Of a stretch of DNA of 64,000 nucleotides, positions 19,638 through 28,091 are shown piece by piece. This DNA is from Pseudomonadota bacterium. GTDB taxonomy: Bacteria > Pseudomonadota > Gammaproteobacteria > Burkholderiales > Burkholderiaceae_C. Numbering within the stretch: position 1 is the stretch's first letter; each line of letters begins with the position of its first letter. A program made the position numbers and the translations under genes. The notes under the pieces are model-generated. The model worked only from the letters and a program-made list of their open reading frames with translations, was not told the origin of the DNA and made no database searches. The stretch is taken from positions 1 to 64,000 of the forward strand of contig JAEWIF010000013.1 of assembly GCA_023387335.1 (NCBI GenBank), written 5' to 3'.

Positions 19638-20359
19638 GCGCCGAATACACCCGGGCCGAAGTGGCCGACACGGCCAGCGTCGAGACCGCGATCGAGACGC
19701 GCTTCTCGGCCCGCGCCTTCCTGCCCAGGCCGGTGCCGCGCGAGACGATCGAGCGCCTGCTCGAAGTGGCCAGCCGCGCGCCCTCGGGCACCAACACCCA
19801 GCCCTGGAAGGTGTACGTGCTGCAGGGCGCCAGCCGCGACTCGCTGGTGGAGAAGGTCTGCGCGGCGCACGACGCGATCCACGCCGACCCCGCGCTGGCC
19901 TCCGAGTACCACGAGGCCTACGACTACTACCCCGACCAGTGGGTGTCGCCCTACATCGACCGCCGCCGCGAGAACGGCTGGAGCCTGTACGGCCTGCTGG
20001 GCATCGCCAAGGGCGAGAAGGACAAGATGCATGCGCAGCACCAGCGCAACTTCCGCTTCTTCGACGCGCCGGTCGGCCTCATGTTCACGCTCGATCGCGT
20101 CATGGGCCGCGGCTCGCTGGTGGACTACGGCATGTTCCTGCAGAACCTGATGGTGGCCGCCCGAGCCCACGGGCTGCATACCTGCCCGCAGGCGGCGTGG
20201 AACGGATTCGCGCGGATCATCCTGCCGCACATCGGCGCGGGCGAGAAGGAGATGCTGGTGTGCGGGATGTCGCTGGGCTGGCTCGACGAGTCGCACAAGG
20301 TCAACGGCTTCCACACGCCGCGCGAGCCGGTCGCCGGCTTCACCCGCTGGCTTGAGTGA
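19634..20359 (+). CDS. Nitroreductase family FMN enzyme
   Basis: FMN-dependent NAD(P)H oxidoreductase of 241 residues. The FMN-binding motif IETRFSARAFLPRPV is near residue 20, ASRAPSGTNTQPWKVYV near 45 and the C-terminal CGMSLGWLDESHKVN near 215. Members reduce nitroaromatics, quinones or enones. The ATG overlaps the thioesterase TGA. Last gene of the operon, followed by a hairpin terminator. Confidence 0.9.
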
Positions 20360-20369
20360 GAAGAAAAGA

Positions 20370-20401
20370 GGGCGCGGCACCGGTGCCTCGGTACCGCGCC
20401 C
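20370..20401 (+). terminator. Hairpin terminator after the nitroreductase gene
   Basis: GGGCGCGG and CCGCGCCC with inner ACCG/CGGT form a near-perfect stem ten bases after the stop. No long U-tract follows, so it may act with Rho. Confidence 0.6.
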
Positions 20402-20528
20402 AGCGATGAAGAGCCGCCCCGCCGGACGGTCTTCCACGGCGGCCGCTGTCCGGACGGCCACCGAAACTTGCCAGTGAAATTTAGGCGGCACCCCGGAAAG
20501 CGGCGGTAGGAAGGACCGCCCAGCGCCC

Positions 20529-20544
20529 GTAGGCACGTGCCTAC
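20529..20544. promoter_or_regulatory. Perfect 16-bp palindrome upstream of the antiporter leader
   Basis: GTAGGCACGTGCCTAC is fully self-complementary and lies just before the structured leader of the antiporter gene. It could be an operator or the top of another RNA stem. Confidence 0.4.
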
Positions 20545-20547
20545 AGC

Positions 20548-20607
20548 TGAGGTACGCGCGCGGGTTGGTATGCTCGGCGGTGGCCCGCAAGAGGCCTCAT
20601 CCCGAGG
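20548..20607 (+). promoter_or_regulatory. Candidate cation riboswitch controlling translation of the antiporter
   Basis: Two exclusive pairings are visible. TGAGG (20548-20552) can pair with CCTCA (20595-20599), enclosing an inner stem GCGGG (20560-20564)/CCCGC (20584-20588). Alternatively CCTC (20595-20598) pairs with GAGG (20604-20607), which is the Shine-Dalgarno sequence of the next gene. The first fold frees the ribosome site and the second hides it. Position and gene context resemble the nhaA-I/nhaA-II (lithium/sodium) riboswitches, but a match to those consensus models is untested. Confidence 0.45.
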
Positions 20608-20616
20608 AGATTCCCC

Positions 20617-22026
20617 ATGAGATTCACCCGCTCCGTCGCGATGGGGCTGGCGTTCCTGCTCCCGCAACTGGCGCGGGCCGCCGAGTTCGACGGCCGCCAG
20701 CTTTCGGCCGCGTGGGGCGTGCCGTTCGCGGGCATCCTGCTGTCGATCGCGCTGCTGCCGATCCTTGCGCCGAGCTTCTGGCACCACCACTTCGGCAAGG
20801 TCGCCGCCGCCTGGTCGCTGGCCTTCCTGGCACCGTTCGCCATCGCGTTCGGGCCCGCGGTCGCAGGCTCTGCCTTCGTGCATGCGCTGGTGGGCGAGTA
20901 CATCCCGTTCGTCGTGCTGCTCACCGCGCTGTTCACGGTGGCCGGCGGCATCTACATCCGCGGCAACCTGCACGGCAGCCCGGGGCTCAACACCGCCCTG
21001 CTGGCCATCGGCGCGGTGCTGGCCAGCTTCATGGGGACGACAGGCGCCTCGATGCTGCTGATCCGCCCGCTGATCCGCGCCAACGACAACCGCCGCCACG
21101 TGGCGCACGTCGTCGTGTTCTTCATCTTCATCGTGTCCAACGCCGGCGGCTCGCTCACGCCGCTGGGCGATCCGCCGCTGTTCCTGGGCTTCCTGAAGGG
21201 CGTGGATTTCTTCTGGACGGTGGGCCACATCTTCCCGGAGACGCTGTTCCTCGTCGGTTCGCTGCTGGCGATCTTCTACGTGCTCGACAGCTGGTACTAC
21301 CACCGCCGCGAGGAGATCCGGCCGCGCGATCCCACGCCCGACACGCCCACGCTGGGCTTCGACGGCGCGCGCAACTTCGGGCTGCTGGGCGTGGTCGTCG
21401 CCCTGGTGCTGATGTCCGGGCTGTGGAAGTCGCCCGTCGTGTTCGACATCGCCGGCACCGAAGTCGGCCTGCCGGGCATCGTGCGCGACCTCGGGCTGGT
21501 CGCGGTGACGATCCTCTCGCTGAAGTTCACGCCGCGGGCGGTGCACGACGCCAACCAGTTCTCCTGGGCGCCGATGCAGGAAGTCGCCAAGCTCTTCGCC
21601 GGCATCTTCCTCACCATCATCCCCGTGATCGCGATGCTGCGCGCGGGCGTCGACGGCCCGTTCGGCGCCGTGATCGCGGCCGTCACGCGGCCCGACGGTT
21701 CGCCCGATCCCGCGATGTACTTCTGGGCCTCGGGCCTGCTCAGTTCCTTCCTCGACAACGCGCCGACCTACCTGGTGTTCTTCAACACCGCGGGCGGCGA
21801 CCCGCAACTGCTCATGACCACGCTGGCGCCGACGCTCGCCGCGATCTCCGCCGGCTCGGTGTTCATGGGCGCCAACAGTTACATCGGCAACGCACCCAAC
21901 CTCATGGTCAAGGCGATCGCCGAAGACCGCGGCGTGAAAATGCCCAGCTTCTTCGGGTACCTGGCCTGGTCGGGCGGCATCCTGGTGCCGCTGTTCATCG
22001 TCATGACCCTCATCTGGTTCCGCTAA
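20617..22026 (+). CDS. NhaD-like sodium:proton antiporter (ion transporter superfamily)
   Basis: 469-residue inner-membrane protein with an apparent N-terminal signal (LPQLARAAE) and about eleven membrane segments. NAGGSLTPLGDPPLFLGFL near residue 173 is the hallmark of the NhaD/ArsB-like group, and the C-terminal half has FLDNAPTYLVFFN and GANSYIGNAPNLMVKAIAED. It is expected to exchange Na+ or Li+ for protons. GAGGAGA lies before the ATG and can be masked by upstream CCTC. The hydroxyacid dehydrogenase gene follows after 14 bases. Confidence 0.9.
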   Translation: MRFTRSVAMGLAFLLPQLARAAEFDGRQLSAAWGVPFAGILLSIALLPILAPSFWHHHFGKVAAAWSLAFLAPFAIAFGPAVAGSAFVHALVGEYIPFVVLLTALFTVAGGIYIRGNLHGSPGLNTALLAIGAVLASFMGTTGASMLLIRPLIRANDNRRHVAHVVVFFIFIVSNAGGSLTPLGDPPLFLGFLKGVDFFWTVGHIFPETLFLVGSLLAIFYVLDSWYYHRREEIRPRDPTPDTPTLGFDGARNFGLLGVVVALVLMSGLWKSPVVFDIAGTEVGLPGIVRDLGLVAVTILSLKFTPRAVHDANQFSWAPMQEVAKLFAGIFLTIIPVIAMLRAGVDGPFGAVIAAVTRPDGSPDPAMYFWASGLLSSFLDNAPTYLVFFNTAGGDPQLLMTTLAPTLAAISAGSVFMGANSYIGNAPNLMVKAIAEDRGVKMPSFFGYLAWSGGILVPLFIVMTLIWFR

Positions 22027-22040
22027 CCCCCCATTCCTCC

Positions 22041-23021
22041 ATGAACAAGCCTTCCATCCTGGTCGCACGCGCGGTGTTCCCCGAGGTGATCGCGCGCCTT
22101 CAACAGCATTTCGACGTCGAGCAGAACGCCGGCGACGAGCCGCTCTCGCGCGAGCAGCTGCTCGCGCGCCTCAAGGGCAAGGCCGGTGTCTTCACCACCG
22201 GCGGCGAGCGCATCGACGCCGACCTGCTGTCCGCCTGCCCGCAGCTGCGCATCGCGGCCAACATGGCCGTGGGCTACAACAACTTCGACCTGCCGGCGAT
22301 GACCGCCGCCAAGGTGCTGGGCACCAACACCCCCGACGTGCTCACCGAGACCACCGCCGATTTCGGTTTCGCGCTGCTGATGGCCACCGCCCGGCGCATG
22401 GCCGAGAGCGAGCATTTCCTGCGCGCCGGCCAGTGGAAGAAGTGGTCGTTCGACCTCTTCGCCGGCGCCGAGGTGCACGGCAGCACGCTGGGCATCCTGG
22501 GCATGGGCCGCATCGGCCAGGGCATCGCCCGCCGCGGCGCCCACGGCTTCGGCATGAACGTGATCTACCACAACCGTTCACGCCTGGCGCCCGACCAGGA
22601 AGCGACCTGCAAGGCCCGCTACGTGAGCAAGGAAGAACTGCTGCGCGAGGCCGACCACCTGGTGCTGGTGCTGCCGTACTCCAAGGAATCGCACCACGCC
22701 ATCGGCGCCGCCGAGCTGGCGAAGATGAGGCCCACAGCCACGCTGGTGAACGTGGCGCGCGGCGGCATCGTCGACGACGCCGCTCTCGCCAAGGCGCTGC
22801 GCGAGCGCCGCATCGCCGCGGCCGGCCTGGACGTGTTCGAGGGCGAGCCCCAGGTCCACCCCGACCTGCTGACCGTGCCCAACGTGGTCCTCACGCCGCA
22901 CATCGCCAGCGCCACCGTCAAGACGCGTCTGGCGATGGCCAACCTGGCCGCCGACAACCTGATCGGTTTCCTGGTGAACGGCAAGCCCGTCACGCCGCTC
23001 AACCCCGAGGTGCTGGCCTGA
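22041..23021 (+). CDS. D-2-hydroxyacid dehydrogenase (glyoxylate/hydroxypyruvate reductase type)
   Basis: NAD(P)H-dependent reductase of 326 residues. The nucleotide motif LGILGMGRIGQGIARRG is near residue 152, the catalytic arginine in VNVARGGIVDD, the glutamate in VFEGEPQVHPDL, and the histidine in VVLTPHIASAT. ETTADFGFALLMATARR is typical of GyaR/GhrB enzymes, which reduce glyoxylate and hydroxypyruvate. The exact substrate is not certain. It lies between the antiporter and rmuC, all within a few bases. Confidence 0.9.
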   Translation: MNKPSILVARAVFPEVIARLQQHFDVEQNAGDEPLSREQLLARLKGKAGVFTTGGERIDADLLSACPQLRIAANMAVGYNNFDLPAMTAAKVLGTNTPDVLTETTADFGFALLMATARRMAESEHFLRAGQWKKWSFDLFAGAEVHGSTLGILGMGRIGQGIARRGAHGFGMNVIYHNRSRLAPDQEATCKARYVSKEELLREADHLVLVLPYSKESHHAIGAAELAKMRPTATLVNVARGGIVDDAALAKALRERRIAAAGLDVFEGEPQVHPDLLTVPNVVLTPHIASATVKTRLAMANLAADNLIGFLVNGKPVTPLNPEVLA

Positions 23022-23026
23022 ACCCG

Positions 23027-24373
23027 ATGGACACCTGGCTTCTTGCCGGCGTGGCCTTCGCCGCGCTGGCCGCCCTCGGCACCCTGGTGCTGGGCATCGT
23101 CCTGCTGGTGCGAAAGCCGCAGGACAACGGACGTGCCGAACTCATCGCCGCCAGCGAAAGGCTGGAGCGCGAACTGCGGCGCGAGATCAGTGAATCGGGC
23201 CGCGGCGTGCGGCAGGAGACCACGCACACCCTGGCCACCTTCCAGGAGGCGCTGGTCAAGCAGGCGGCCGAGGCCACCCGCACCCAGAACACGCAGATCG
23301 ACGCCTTCGGCCAGCAGCTCGCGCTGCTGCAGAAGTCGCTGGCCGACACGCTCACCAATCAGCTGCAGGGCCTGTCGGAATCGAATGCGCGCCGCATCGC
23401 CGAGGTGCGCGCGACGCTCGAAGCGCAGCTCGCGATCCTGCAGCAGACCAACACCGCCAAGCTCGACGAGATGCGGCGCACGGTCGACGAGAAGCTGCAG
23501 ACCACGCTGGAGGCTCGCCTGGGCGAGAGCTTCAAGCAGGTGGCCGACCGCCTCGAGCAGGTGCACAAGGGCCTGGGCGAGATGCAGACGCTGGCGCAAG
23601 GCGTCGGCGACCTGCAGCGCGTGCTGACCAACGTGAAGACGCGCGGCATGTTCGGCGAGGTGCAGCTGGAGGCGCTGCTCGAGCAGGTGCTCACGAACGA
23701 GCAGTACTCGCGCCAGGTGCAGACCAAGCCCAACAGCGCAGGGCGCGTGGACTTCGCCATCCGCTTCCCCGGCCGCAGCGACGACGGCGCGCCGGTCTGG
23801 CTGCCGATCGACGCCAAGTTCCCGCGCGAGGACTACGAGCGCCTGCTCGACGCCCACGACCGCGCGGACACCGCCGCGGCCGAGAGCGCCGCGCGCGCGC
23901 TCGAAGTGCGAATCCGCCAGGAGGCCAAGTCGATCTGCGAGAGCTACCTCAGCCCGCCGCACACCACCGACTTCGCCATCCTGTTCCTGCCGATCGAGAG
24001 CCTGTACGCCGAAGTGCTGCGCCGCCCCGGCCTGATGGACCACCTGCAGCGCGACTACCGGGTGACGCTGGCCGGCCCGACCACGCTGCTGGCCATGCTC
24101 AACAGCCTGCACATGGGCTTTCGCACGCTGGCGCTGGAGCGCCAGGCGTCCGAGGTGTGGAAGGTGCTGGGCGCGGTCAAGACCGAGTTCGAGCGCTACG
24201 GCACCTGGGTGGACCGCATCCGCGAGCAGGTGCGCAAGGCGTCGGAGACGCTGGACAACGCGCAGACCCGCACCAACCAGATGCGCCGCGCGCTCAAGGT
24301 CGTGGAGGCCCTGCCCGAGGGCCAGTCCCAGGCGCTGCTGCCGCTGGCCGCCGAAGACGAACCCGCCGCATGA
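23027..24373 (+). CDS. rmuC: DNA recombination protein RmuC
   Basis: 448 residues: an N-terminal membrane helix (about 5-27), a long coiled coil (about 40-190) and the RmuC nuclease-like domain with RGMFGEVQLEALLEQVLT near 207, WLPIDAKFPREDYERL and TDFAILFLPIESLYAEVLRR. In E. coli it limits inversions at short inverted repeats. It starts 5 bases after the dehydrogenase stop, and its TGA overlaps the next ATG (ATGA). Confidence 0.93.
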   Translation: MDTWLLAGVAFAALAALGTLVLGIVLLVRKPQDNGRAELIAASERLERELRREISESGRGVRQETTHTLATFQEALVKQAAEATRTQNTQIDAFGQQLALLQKSLADTLTNQLQGLSESNARRIAEVRATLEAQLAILQQTNTAKLDEMRRTVDEKLQTTLEARLGESFKQVADRLEQVHKGLGEMQTLAQGVGDLQRVLTNVKTRGMFGEVQLEALLEQVLTNEQYSRQVQTKPNSAGRVDFAIRFPGRSDDGAPVWLPIDAKFPREDYERLLDAHDRADTAAAESAARALEVRIRQEAKSICESYLSPPHTTDFAILFLPIESLYAEVLRRPGLMDHLQRDYRVTLAGPTTLLAMLNSLHMGFRTLALERQASEVWKVLGAVKTEFERYGTWVDRIREQVRKASETLDNAQTRTNQMRRALKVVEALPEGQSQALLPLAAEDEPAA

Positions 24374-25533
24374 CGGGCGGCCTCACCGTCGAACTGGCGC
24401 GGCTCATCACCGGCCAGGTGTTCCTGCATGCCAGCATGGCCGGCATGCGGCTGGCCACGCCGCTGCTGGCGCTGCGCCACGGCTACAGCGAGGCGGCGGT
24501 CGGCGTGCTGCTGGCGCTGTTCGCGCTGACCCAGGTGTTCCTCGCGCTGCCCGCGGGCCGCTACGCCGACCAGCATGGGCTGAAGCGCCCGTTCGGCTTC
24601 GCCACCATCGCGGCGGCCGCCGGCTGCGCGATGGCCGTGATCTGGCCGGTGTTCCCCGTGCTGTGCGTCGCCGCGCTGCTGACCGGCGGCGCCACGGGCG
24701 CGGCGTCGATCGCGCTGCAGCGCCACGTCGGCCGCGCGGCCGAAGGCGCCACGCAGCTGCGCAAGGTGTTCTCCTGGCTGGCCATCGGCCCGGCGTTCTC
24801 CAACTTCCTCGGGCCGTTCGCCGCGGGCATCGCCATCGACCACGGCGGCTTCCAGCTCGCCTTCCTGCTGATGGCCGTGCTGCCGCTGGCCAGCTGGGCC
24901 TGGGTGCGCGGCACGCAGGAGCTGCCGCCGGTGCCCGCGCCGGACGGCGAGCGTCCGCGCCCGGCCTGGGACCTGCTGCGCGAGACCGACTTCCGCCGCC
25001 TGCTGCTGGTGAACTGGCTGCTGTCGTCGTGCTGGGACGTGCACACCTTCGTCGTGCCCGTCCTCGGCCATGAACGCGGCCTGTCGGCTTCGGTGATCGG
25101 CACCATCCTCGGCGCCTTCGCGGTGGCGGCGGTGGTGATCCGGATCCTGCTGCCCGTGCTCGCGGCCCACGTGCGCGAGTGGGCGGTGATCACCGGTTCG
25201 ATGGCCGCCACGGCCGCGCTGTTCTGCATCTACCCGCTGCTGGGATCAGCCCTGGCGATGGGCCTGTGCTCGGTGCTGCTGGGCATGGCACTGGGCTCGG
25301 TGCAGCCCATGATCATGAGCATGCTGCACCAGATCACGCCCGAGCACCGGCACGGCCAGGCCGTGGGCCTGAGGCTGATGGCGATCAACGCCTCGAGCGT
25401 GGCGATGCCGATGCTGTTCGGCCTGGCCGGCGCCACCATCGGCATCGCCGGCGTGTTCTGGGCGGTGGGCGCCGTGGTGGCGGGCGGCACGCGGATGTCG
25501 GTGCGCCTGCGCGACGCCGATGCTCACAGCTGA
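24370..25533 (+). CDS. MFS transporter
   Basis: 387-residue major facilitator with about twelve hydrophobic segments. The loop 2-3 motif appears as GRYADQHGLKRPFGF near residue 56. The mid-protein charged loop (about 185-210) separates the two halves. Substrate unknown. The start overlaps the rmuC stop as ATGA. The last 10 bases overlap the end of the convergent LOG-family gene. Confidence 0.87.
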   Translation: MTGGLTVELARLITGQVFLHASMAGMRLATPLLALRHGYSEAAVGVLLALFALTQVFLALPAGRYADQHGLKRPFGFATIAAAAGCAMAVIWPVFPVLCVAALLTGGATGAASIALQRHVGRAAEGATQLRKVFSWLAIGPAFSNFLGPFAAGIAIDHGGFQLAFLLMAVLPLASWAWVRGTQELPPVPAPDGERPRPAWDLLRETDFRRLLLVNWLLSSCWDVHTFVVPVLGHERGLSASVIGTILGAFAVAAVVIRILLPVLAAHVREWAVITGSMAATAALFCIYPLLGSALAMGLCSVLLGMALGSVQPMIMSMLHQITPEHRHGQAVGLRLMAINASSVAMPMLFGLAGATIGIAGVFWAVGAVVAGGTRMSVRLRDADAHS

Positions 25534-26387
25534 TAGAAGGCCTTGATCACGTCCCAGGCGTCTTCGGGCTCGTCGGCGTAGCGGAACAGGTCCAGGTCGG
25601 CCGGCGAGATCACGCCTTCCTCGATCAGCACGTCGAAGTCGATCAGCCGCTTCCAGTACTGGGAGCCGAACAGCACGATCGGCACCTGCTTGGACTTTTT
25701 CGTCTGCACGAGGGTGATCACCTCGAACAGCTCGTCCAGCGTGCCGAACCCGCCGGGGAAGGCCACCAGCGCCTTGGCGCGCATCATGAAATGCATCTTG
25801 CGCAGCGCGAAGTAGTGGAACTTGAAGGAGAGGGCCGGCGTGACGTACGGGTTGGCGGCTTCCTCCATCGGCAGCGCGATCGACAGCCCGACGCTGACGC
25901 CGTCGGCTTCGTAGGCGCCGCGGTTGGCGGCCTGCATGATGCCGGGGCCGCCGCCGGTGCAGATGAAGAGGCGGTCGCGCGGCTCCTTGCCCTCGCTGTA
26001 CCGGGCCACCAGCTTGCCGAAGGCGCGCGCCTTCTCGTAGTAGTGCGAGTTGCGGGCCAGCGCGCGGGCGCGGCGGATCACCGCCTCGTCGCCGCCGGCT
26101 TCGGCGGCCGCGACCAGCGCGGTGGCTTCCTCTTCGCTGCGGAACCGTGCGCTGCCGAACACCACGATGGTGTTCTCGATGCCGTGCTCGTGCTGCTCCA
26201 GGTCGGGCTTGAGCAGCTCGAGCTGGAAGCGGATGCCGCGGGTCTCGCGGCGGAGCAGGAACTCGGGGTCGGCGAAGGCGAGGCGGCTGGCGTCGGGGTC
26301 CAGCGGCAGCCCGGCGTCGGAATGCGCCTGCAGCGTGGCCCAGGCGTCGGCAAGTCGCTTGTCGTGGAGATTGCGGGTCGAAGACAT
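25524..26387 (-). CDS. LOG family protein (nucleotide monophosphate phosphoribohydrolase-like)
   Basis: 287 residues in the TIGR00730/LOG (formerly lysine decarboxylase-like) family. FICTGGGPGIMQAANRGAYE near residue 142 and PGGFGTLDELFEVITLVQT near 208 are the paired signatures. LOG enzymes release ribose 5-phosphate from nucleotide monophosphates, including cytokinin precursors; the older decarboxylase label is wrong. The ~80-residue N-terminal extension fits the type II group. Substrate not determined. Confidence 0.88.
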   Translation of the reverse strand: MSSTRNLHDKRLADAWATLQAHSDAGLPLDPDASRLAFADPEFLLRRETRGIRFQLELLKPDLEQHEHGIENTIVVFGSARFRSEEEATALVAAAEAGGDEAVIRRARALARNSHYYEKARAFGKLVARYSEGKEPRDRLFICTGGGPGIMQAANRGAYEADGVSVGLSIALPMEEAANPYVTPALSFKFHYFALRKMHFMMRAKALVAFPGGFGTLDELFEVITLVQTKKSKQVPIVLFGSQYWKRLIDFDVLIEEGVISPADLDLFRYADEPEDAWDVIKAFYQL

Positions 26388-26475
26388 GAAACCATTTTGC
26401 GGGGAAAGCCGCGTGCCCGGGTTCAGCCGCCCGGCAGGGCTATCGCCTGGACCTCGCCGATCAGCTCCATGCCGG

Positions 26476-27279
26476 TCAACCGGCCTTGCCGGCCAGCCAG
26501 CGCAGCAGCGGCTCGCGCGCGGGCGCCAGGCCCTTGTAGTCGAGCACGGCGGGCGTCATCGAGGCGAGCGCGTCGCGCAGGCGCGCGGCCTTGGCGGGCG
26601 TGTCCACGGCGTCGGTGAGCGGGGCCAGCATCACGCGAATGGTGAACACTGACTGCCGCGTGCCTTGCCCCACGGGCAGGAAGGTCTGCCGCTCGGCGCG
26701 GAACCAGCAGGCGCGCGCGAAAGCTTCGTCATCGCCCGAGTCGGCGGGCCAGGGCGCGCGCGGATGGCGGCGCGGATGCTGGTCGTGGCGCGGCGAAGGG
26801 CTGACGGTCCACACGTGGCGCTCCCAGCGCTCGCCGGAGGTGGCCAGGCGCACCAGGTGCGCGGCCGCGGCGATCAGCGTCGCACCGTCGGCCACCGGCG
26901 CGTGCACCGCCGCGAAGGGCAGGCCCAGCTTGTCTTCCGGGGCCCAGTGCGAGGGCACGCAGACGCTCAGCCAGGGCAGGGTGCCGGTGTCGCCGTCGAG
27001 GACGGCGAAGTCTTCCTCGAAGGCGAGCTCGAGTTGATCGGGGTCGAAGTCCGGATGCCCCTCGCGCCTCGCCTGGCCGGCGATGGCGGCCATCGCCGGC
27101 CCGATGTCGAAGCCCGGCACCTGCAGCCGCGAAGCGCCCGCGGCGACGACGCGCGCCTTCTCCGCGTGGAGCGCGCTGCCCTGTTGCAATGGCGTGAGCT
27201 GGCGATCGCCCGGCTGCAGCTTGCGCAGGCCGGGCTGCATCCGGAACGGCGCGGCGATCAGCTCGAAGTCGAAGTCCAC
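26476..27279 (-). CDS. Heme-dependent oxidative N-demethylase family protein (DUF3445)
   Basis: 267 residues, no signal peptide. The start MDFDFELIAAPFRMQPGLRK and the central VCVPSHWAPEDKLGLPFAAV with nearby histidines match the DUF3445/HDOD family; the subunit studied elsewhere demethylates dimethylamine using haem and oxygen. The usual redox partners of that complex are not adjacent, so the physiological role here is open. It lies between a LOG gene and efp on the same strand. Confidence 0.72.
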   Translation of the reverse strand: MDFDFELIAAPFRMQPGLRKLQPGDRQLTPLQQGSALHAEKARVVAAGASRLQVPGFDIGPAMAAIAGQARREGHPDFDPDQLELAFEEDFAVLDGDTGTLPWLSVCVPSHWAPEDKLGLPFAAVHAPVADGATLIAAAAHLVRLATSGERWERHVWTVSPSPRHDQHPRRHPRAPWPADSGDDEAFARACWFRAERQTFLPVGQGTRQSVFTIRVMLAPLTDAVDTPAKAARLRDALASMTPAVLDYKGLAPAREPLLRWLAGKAG

Positions 27280-27299
27280 GGCGAAGGAGGAGGGGGCGT

Positions 27300-27322
27300 A
27301 AAAAAGGCTCCTCGCGGAGCCT
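27300..27322 (-). terminator. Rho-independent terminator of efp
   Basis: AGGCTCC and GGAGCCT form a 7-bp stem with a 4-base loop, followed on the minus strand by six T. It lies 25 bases after the efp stop and before the N-demethylase-like gene. Confidence 0.88.
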
Positions 27323-27346
27323 CCTGGTCGGGACGCGGCCGGCCGC

Positions 27347-27901
27347 TCAGACGCGGCGGCGGTATTCGCCCGTGCGGGTGTCGATCTCGACCTTGTCGCC
27401 CTGGGCCACGAAGATCGGCACGCCGATCTCGAAACCGGTGGAGATCTTGGCGGGCTTGAGCACCTTGCCCGAGGTGTCGCCCTTGACGGCCGGCTCGGTC
27501 CAGGTGATCTCGCGCTCCACGCTGGTGGGCAGTTCGACCGAGATGGCCTTGCCTTCGTAGAACACCACCTCGGCGGGCATGCCTTCCTCGAGGTAGTTCA
27601 GCGCGTCGCCCATGTTCTCGGCCTCGACTTCGTACTGGTTGTACTCGCCGTCCATCCAGACGTACATCGGGTCGGCGAAATAGGAGTACGTGCAGTCCTT
27701 CTTGTCCAGCACGATCTGGTCCATCTTGTCGTCGGCCTTGAAGACGACTTCGGTGCCCTGGTTGGACAGCAGGCTCTTGAGCTTCATGCGCACCGTGGCC
27801 GCGTTGCGGCCGCCGCGGGCGTACTCGGTCTTGAGCACGACCCAGGGGGCGCTGTTCTGCATGATCACGTTGCCGGCGCGGATTTCTTGAGCGATTTTCA
27901 T
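27347..27901 (-). CDS. efp: Elongation factor P (arginine-rhamnosylated type)
   Basis: 184-residue tRNA-shaped factor that rescues ribosomes stalled at polyproline. The KOW-like N-terminal domain begins MKIAQEIRAGNVIM. The loop tip reads YARGGRNAA, placing arginine at position 32, the residue rhamnosylated by EarP; lysine would indicate the EpmA/B system. The ATG at 27901 is the conserved start. earP is encoded in this window but 4.5 kb away rather than adjacent. A strong terminator follows. Confidence 0.96.
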   Translation of the reverse strand: MKIAQEIRAGNVIMQNSAPWVVLKTEYARGGRNAATVRMKLKSLLSNQGTEVVFKADDKMDQIVLDKKDCTYSYFADPMYVWMDGEYNQYEVEAENMGDALNYLEEGMPAEVVFYEGKAISVELPTSVEREITWTEPAVKGDTSGKVLKPAKISTGFEIGVPIFVAQGDKVEIDTRTGEYRRRV

Positions 27902-28051
27902 GGGATGTGGGAAAGCGAGGCGGTTGGTAGGCCGCGGGCGCTGGCGGGGCTGGCGCGAGAAGGCGGCGGAAGGCGCGAAGCCGGTCAACCTTCCGATGGG
28001 CCGCCTCGCGCAAAGCCCTGGATTTTACCGCGTTTCCATCACCGGCCCGGC

Positions 28052-28068
28052 CTTAAGTGCGCCTTAAG
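28052..28068 (+). promoter_or_regulatory. PmrA-box upstream of eptA
   Basis: CTTAAGTGCGCCTTAAG is a direct repeat of CTTAAG separated by five bases, an exact match to the PmrA consensus YTTAAK-N5-YTTAAK. It ends 23 bases before the eptA ATG. Placed at -40 to -24, as in known PmrA promoters, it puts the transcription start at about the ATG itself. Confidence 0.8.
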
Positions 28069-28091
28069 CCGCCGGGCCCGATGCTCGGCTC

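Noticed and set aside
26423..26470. 15-codon ORF between the LOG and N-demethylase-like genes (MELIGEVQAIALPGG)
   Set aside because: Too short, overlapping the neighbouring stop region and with no context; it may be the decayed end of something, but this cannot be shown.
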